A DNA stretch of 7,876 nt from Amphritea sp. (GTDB lineage Bacteria; Pseudomonadota; Gammaproteobacteria; Pseudomonadales; Balneatricaceae). Made by a program: the position numbers and the translations under genes. Positions 7,112 to 7,876 of this stretch are shown here, in pieces; the first letter of the stretch is position 1, and each line of letters begins with the position of its first letter. Location of the stretch: the NCBI GenBank assembly GCA_018067325.1, contig JAGPUU010000185.1:1-7876 (forward strand), given 5' to 3'. The notes beneath the pieces were generated by a model. The model searched no databases. It was given only the letters and a program-made list of their open reading frames with translations, and was not told the origin of the DNA.

Positions 7112-7876
7112 GTGAGCCTGATAGCGACGGATCAACTGCGCATCATTATCGGTCTGGGTCAGACTGGGCTTTCCTGTGCCCGCTACCTGGCTGGTCGAGG
7201 CTTGTCGTTTGTGCTTGTTGATACCCGTGAAGTGCCTCCGAACCTGGAGCAGATCCGGTCTGAGTTCCCTGGTGTTGATCTGCATTGTGGAGCTCTGGAA
7301 AAAGCTCTGCTGTGTCGGGCTAGCGAGATTCTACTGAGCCCCGGTGTGGCGAAAGACCAGCCGGCAATACAGGCGGCTGTTGCTGCCGGTGTTAAGCTCA
7401 GTGGCGATATTGATCTGTTTTGTCAGGCGGTATCTGCGCCCATCGTTGCTATCTCAGGCTCTAATGCCAAAAGTACCGTCACTACACTGGTTGGTCAGAT
7501 GGCACTGGATGCAGGTATCGATACCGGTATTGGTGGAAACCTGGGGACTCCGGTACTGGATATGCTGAGTGCCGGTGAGCAACAGCTTTATGTACTTGAG
7601 CTGTCCAGCTTTCAGCTGGAGACGGTAAATGACCTTCGAGCAACCGTCGCAACCGTGTTAAATGTTAGTCCTGATCATCTTGACCGGTATAACAACAGTC
7701 TTCAGCTTTACTATCAGGCGAAGCATCGAATATTTAAAGGTGCAGGTCGAGTTGTTATCAACCGGGATGACCCTCTTACATCGCCACTGGTTAGCCCCGG
7801 TGTGAAAGTGAGTAGCTTTGGTAAGGGGCGGCCCGACCTGAATCAATTTGGGTTGTTAGAAAAACAGGGGGAAACC
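7112..7876 (+). CDS. murD: MurD, UDP-MurNAc-L-Ala:D-glutamate ligase (5' part, runs off the window)
   Basis: Cytosolic Mur ligase that adds D-glutamate to UDP-MurNAc-L-Ala, the step before MurE. The window holds 255 codons with no stop, a little over half of the usual 440-450 residues; the missing part is the C-terminal domain. The N-terminal Rossmann-like domain has IIIGLGQTGLSCARYLAGRG (11-30) and LLSPGV; then SGDIDLF leads into the ATPase domain. The P-loop reads SGSNAKSTVTTLVG, with Ala119 where E. coli has Gly, before Lys120. Further on are GGNLGTPVLD, LELSSFQLE (Glu163), NVSPDHLDRY (His189) and YYQAKHRIF, with Lys204 as the expected carbamylated lysine. These align with E. coli Lys115, Glu157, His183 and Lys198 at a steady offset of 5-6. 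The start is GTG with GGAG upstream. Confidence 0.96.
   Translation, partial: MSLIATDQLRIIIGLGQTGLSCARYLAGRGLSFVLVDTREVPPNLEQIRSEFPGVDLHCGALEKALLCRASEILLSPGVAKDQPAIQAAVAAGVKLSGDIDLFCQAVSAPIVAISGSNAKSTVTTLVGQMALDAGIDTGIGGNLGTPVLDMLSAGEQQLYVLELSSFQLETVNDLRATVATVLNVSPDHLDRYNNSLQLYYQAKHRIFKGAGRVVINRDDPLTSPLVSPGVKVSSFGKGRPDLNQFGLLEKQGET

Noticed and set aside
7514..7530. Overlapping palindromes GGTATCGATACC and ATACCGGTAT in murD
   Set aside because: About two 12-bp perfect palindromes are expected by chance in a window this size. These bases encode the conserved region leading to GGNLGTP, and there is no sign of a binding-site cluster.
1..7876. Novel system, mobile element, CRISPR array, RNA gene or horizontally acquired insert
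   Set aside because: The window is filled end to end by eight genes in the canonical dcw order, with no insert, repeat array, tRNA-like structure or visible break in coding style.

Overview
The window is a stretch of the division and cell wall (dcw) cluster of a Gram-negative bacterium, all on the + strand, in the order mraZ (3' end only) - rsmH/mraW - ftsL - ftsI - murE - murF - mraY - murD (5' part only). This is the order found in Escherichia coli and Pseudomonas. A gammaproteobacterium is indicated by the gene order, the E. coli-like protein lengths (MraY is 360 aa in both), a MurE with the DNPR motif of meso-diaminopimelate-adding enzymes, and close motif agreement throughout. The protein style and moderate base composition suggest a marine Oceanospirillales/Pseudomonadales relative, but I cannot fix a genus by reading.

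Layout: bases 2-109 encode the last 35 residues of MraZ. A 20-base gap with a ribosome binding site leads to rsmH (130-1068). From there to mraY each gene overlaps the next: rsmH/ftsL by 4 bases (ATGA), ftsL/ftsI by 11, ftsI/murE by 4 (GTGA), murE/murF by 4 (ATGA) and murF/mraY by 1 (TGATG). A 10-base gap separates mraY from murD, which starts at a GTG at 7112 and runs off the window. No noncoding stretch exceeds 20 bases, so there is no room for an intergenic promoter, terminator, RNA gene or mobile element. The genes are almost certainly one transcript read by coupled ribosomes and driven from upstream of mraZ, outside the window.

How the genes work together: MurE adds the third residue of the stem peptide, MurF adds D-Ala-D-Ala, and MraY moves the finished phospho-MurNAc-pentapeptide onto undecaprenyl phosphate to give lipid I. 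MurD adds D-Glu, a step before MurE. FtsI (PBP3) crosslinks septal peptidoglycan and FtsL is a small divisome subunit that helps activate it. RsmH methylates 16S rRNA, and MraZ is the cluster's transcriptional regulator.

I found no previously undescribed system; this is a conserved housekeeping locus. The points most worth a second look are a perfect 9-bp stem-loop that closes on the murE start codon, a Gly-to-Ala variant in the MurD ATP-binding loop, a very strong ribosome binding site for ftsI buried in ftsL, and the lack of recognisable binding sites for ftsL and murE.
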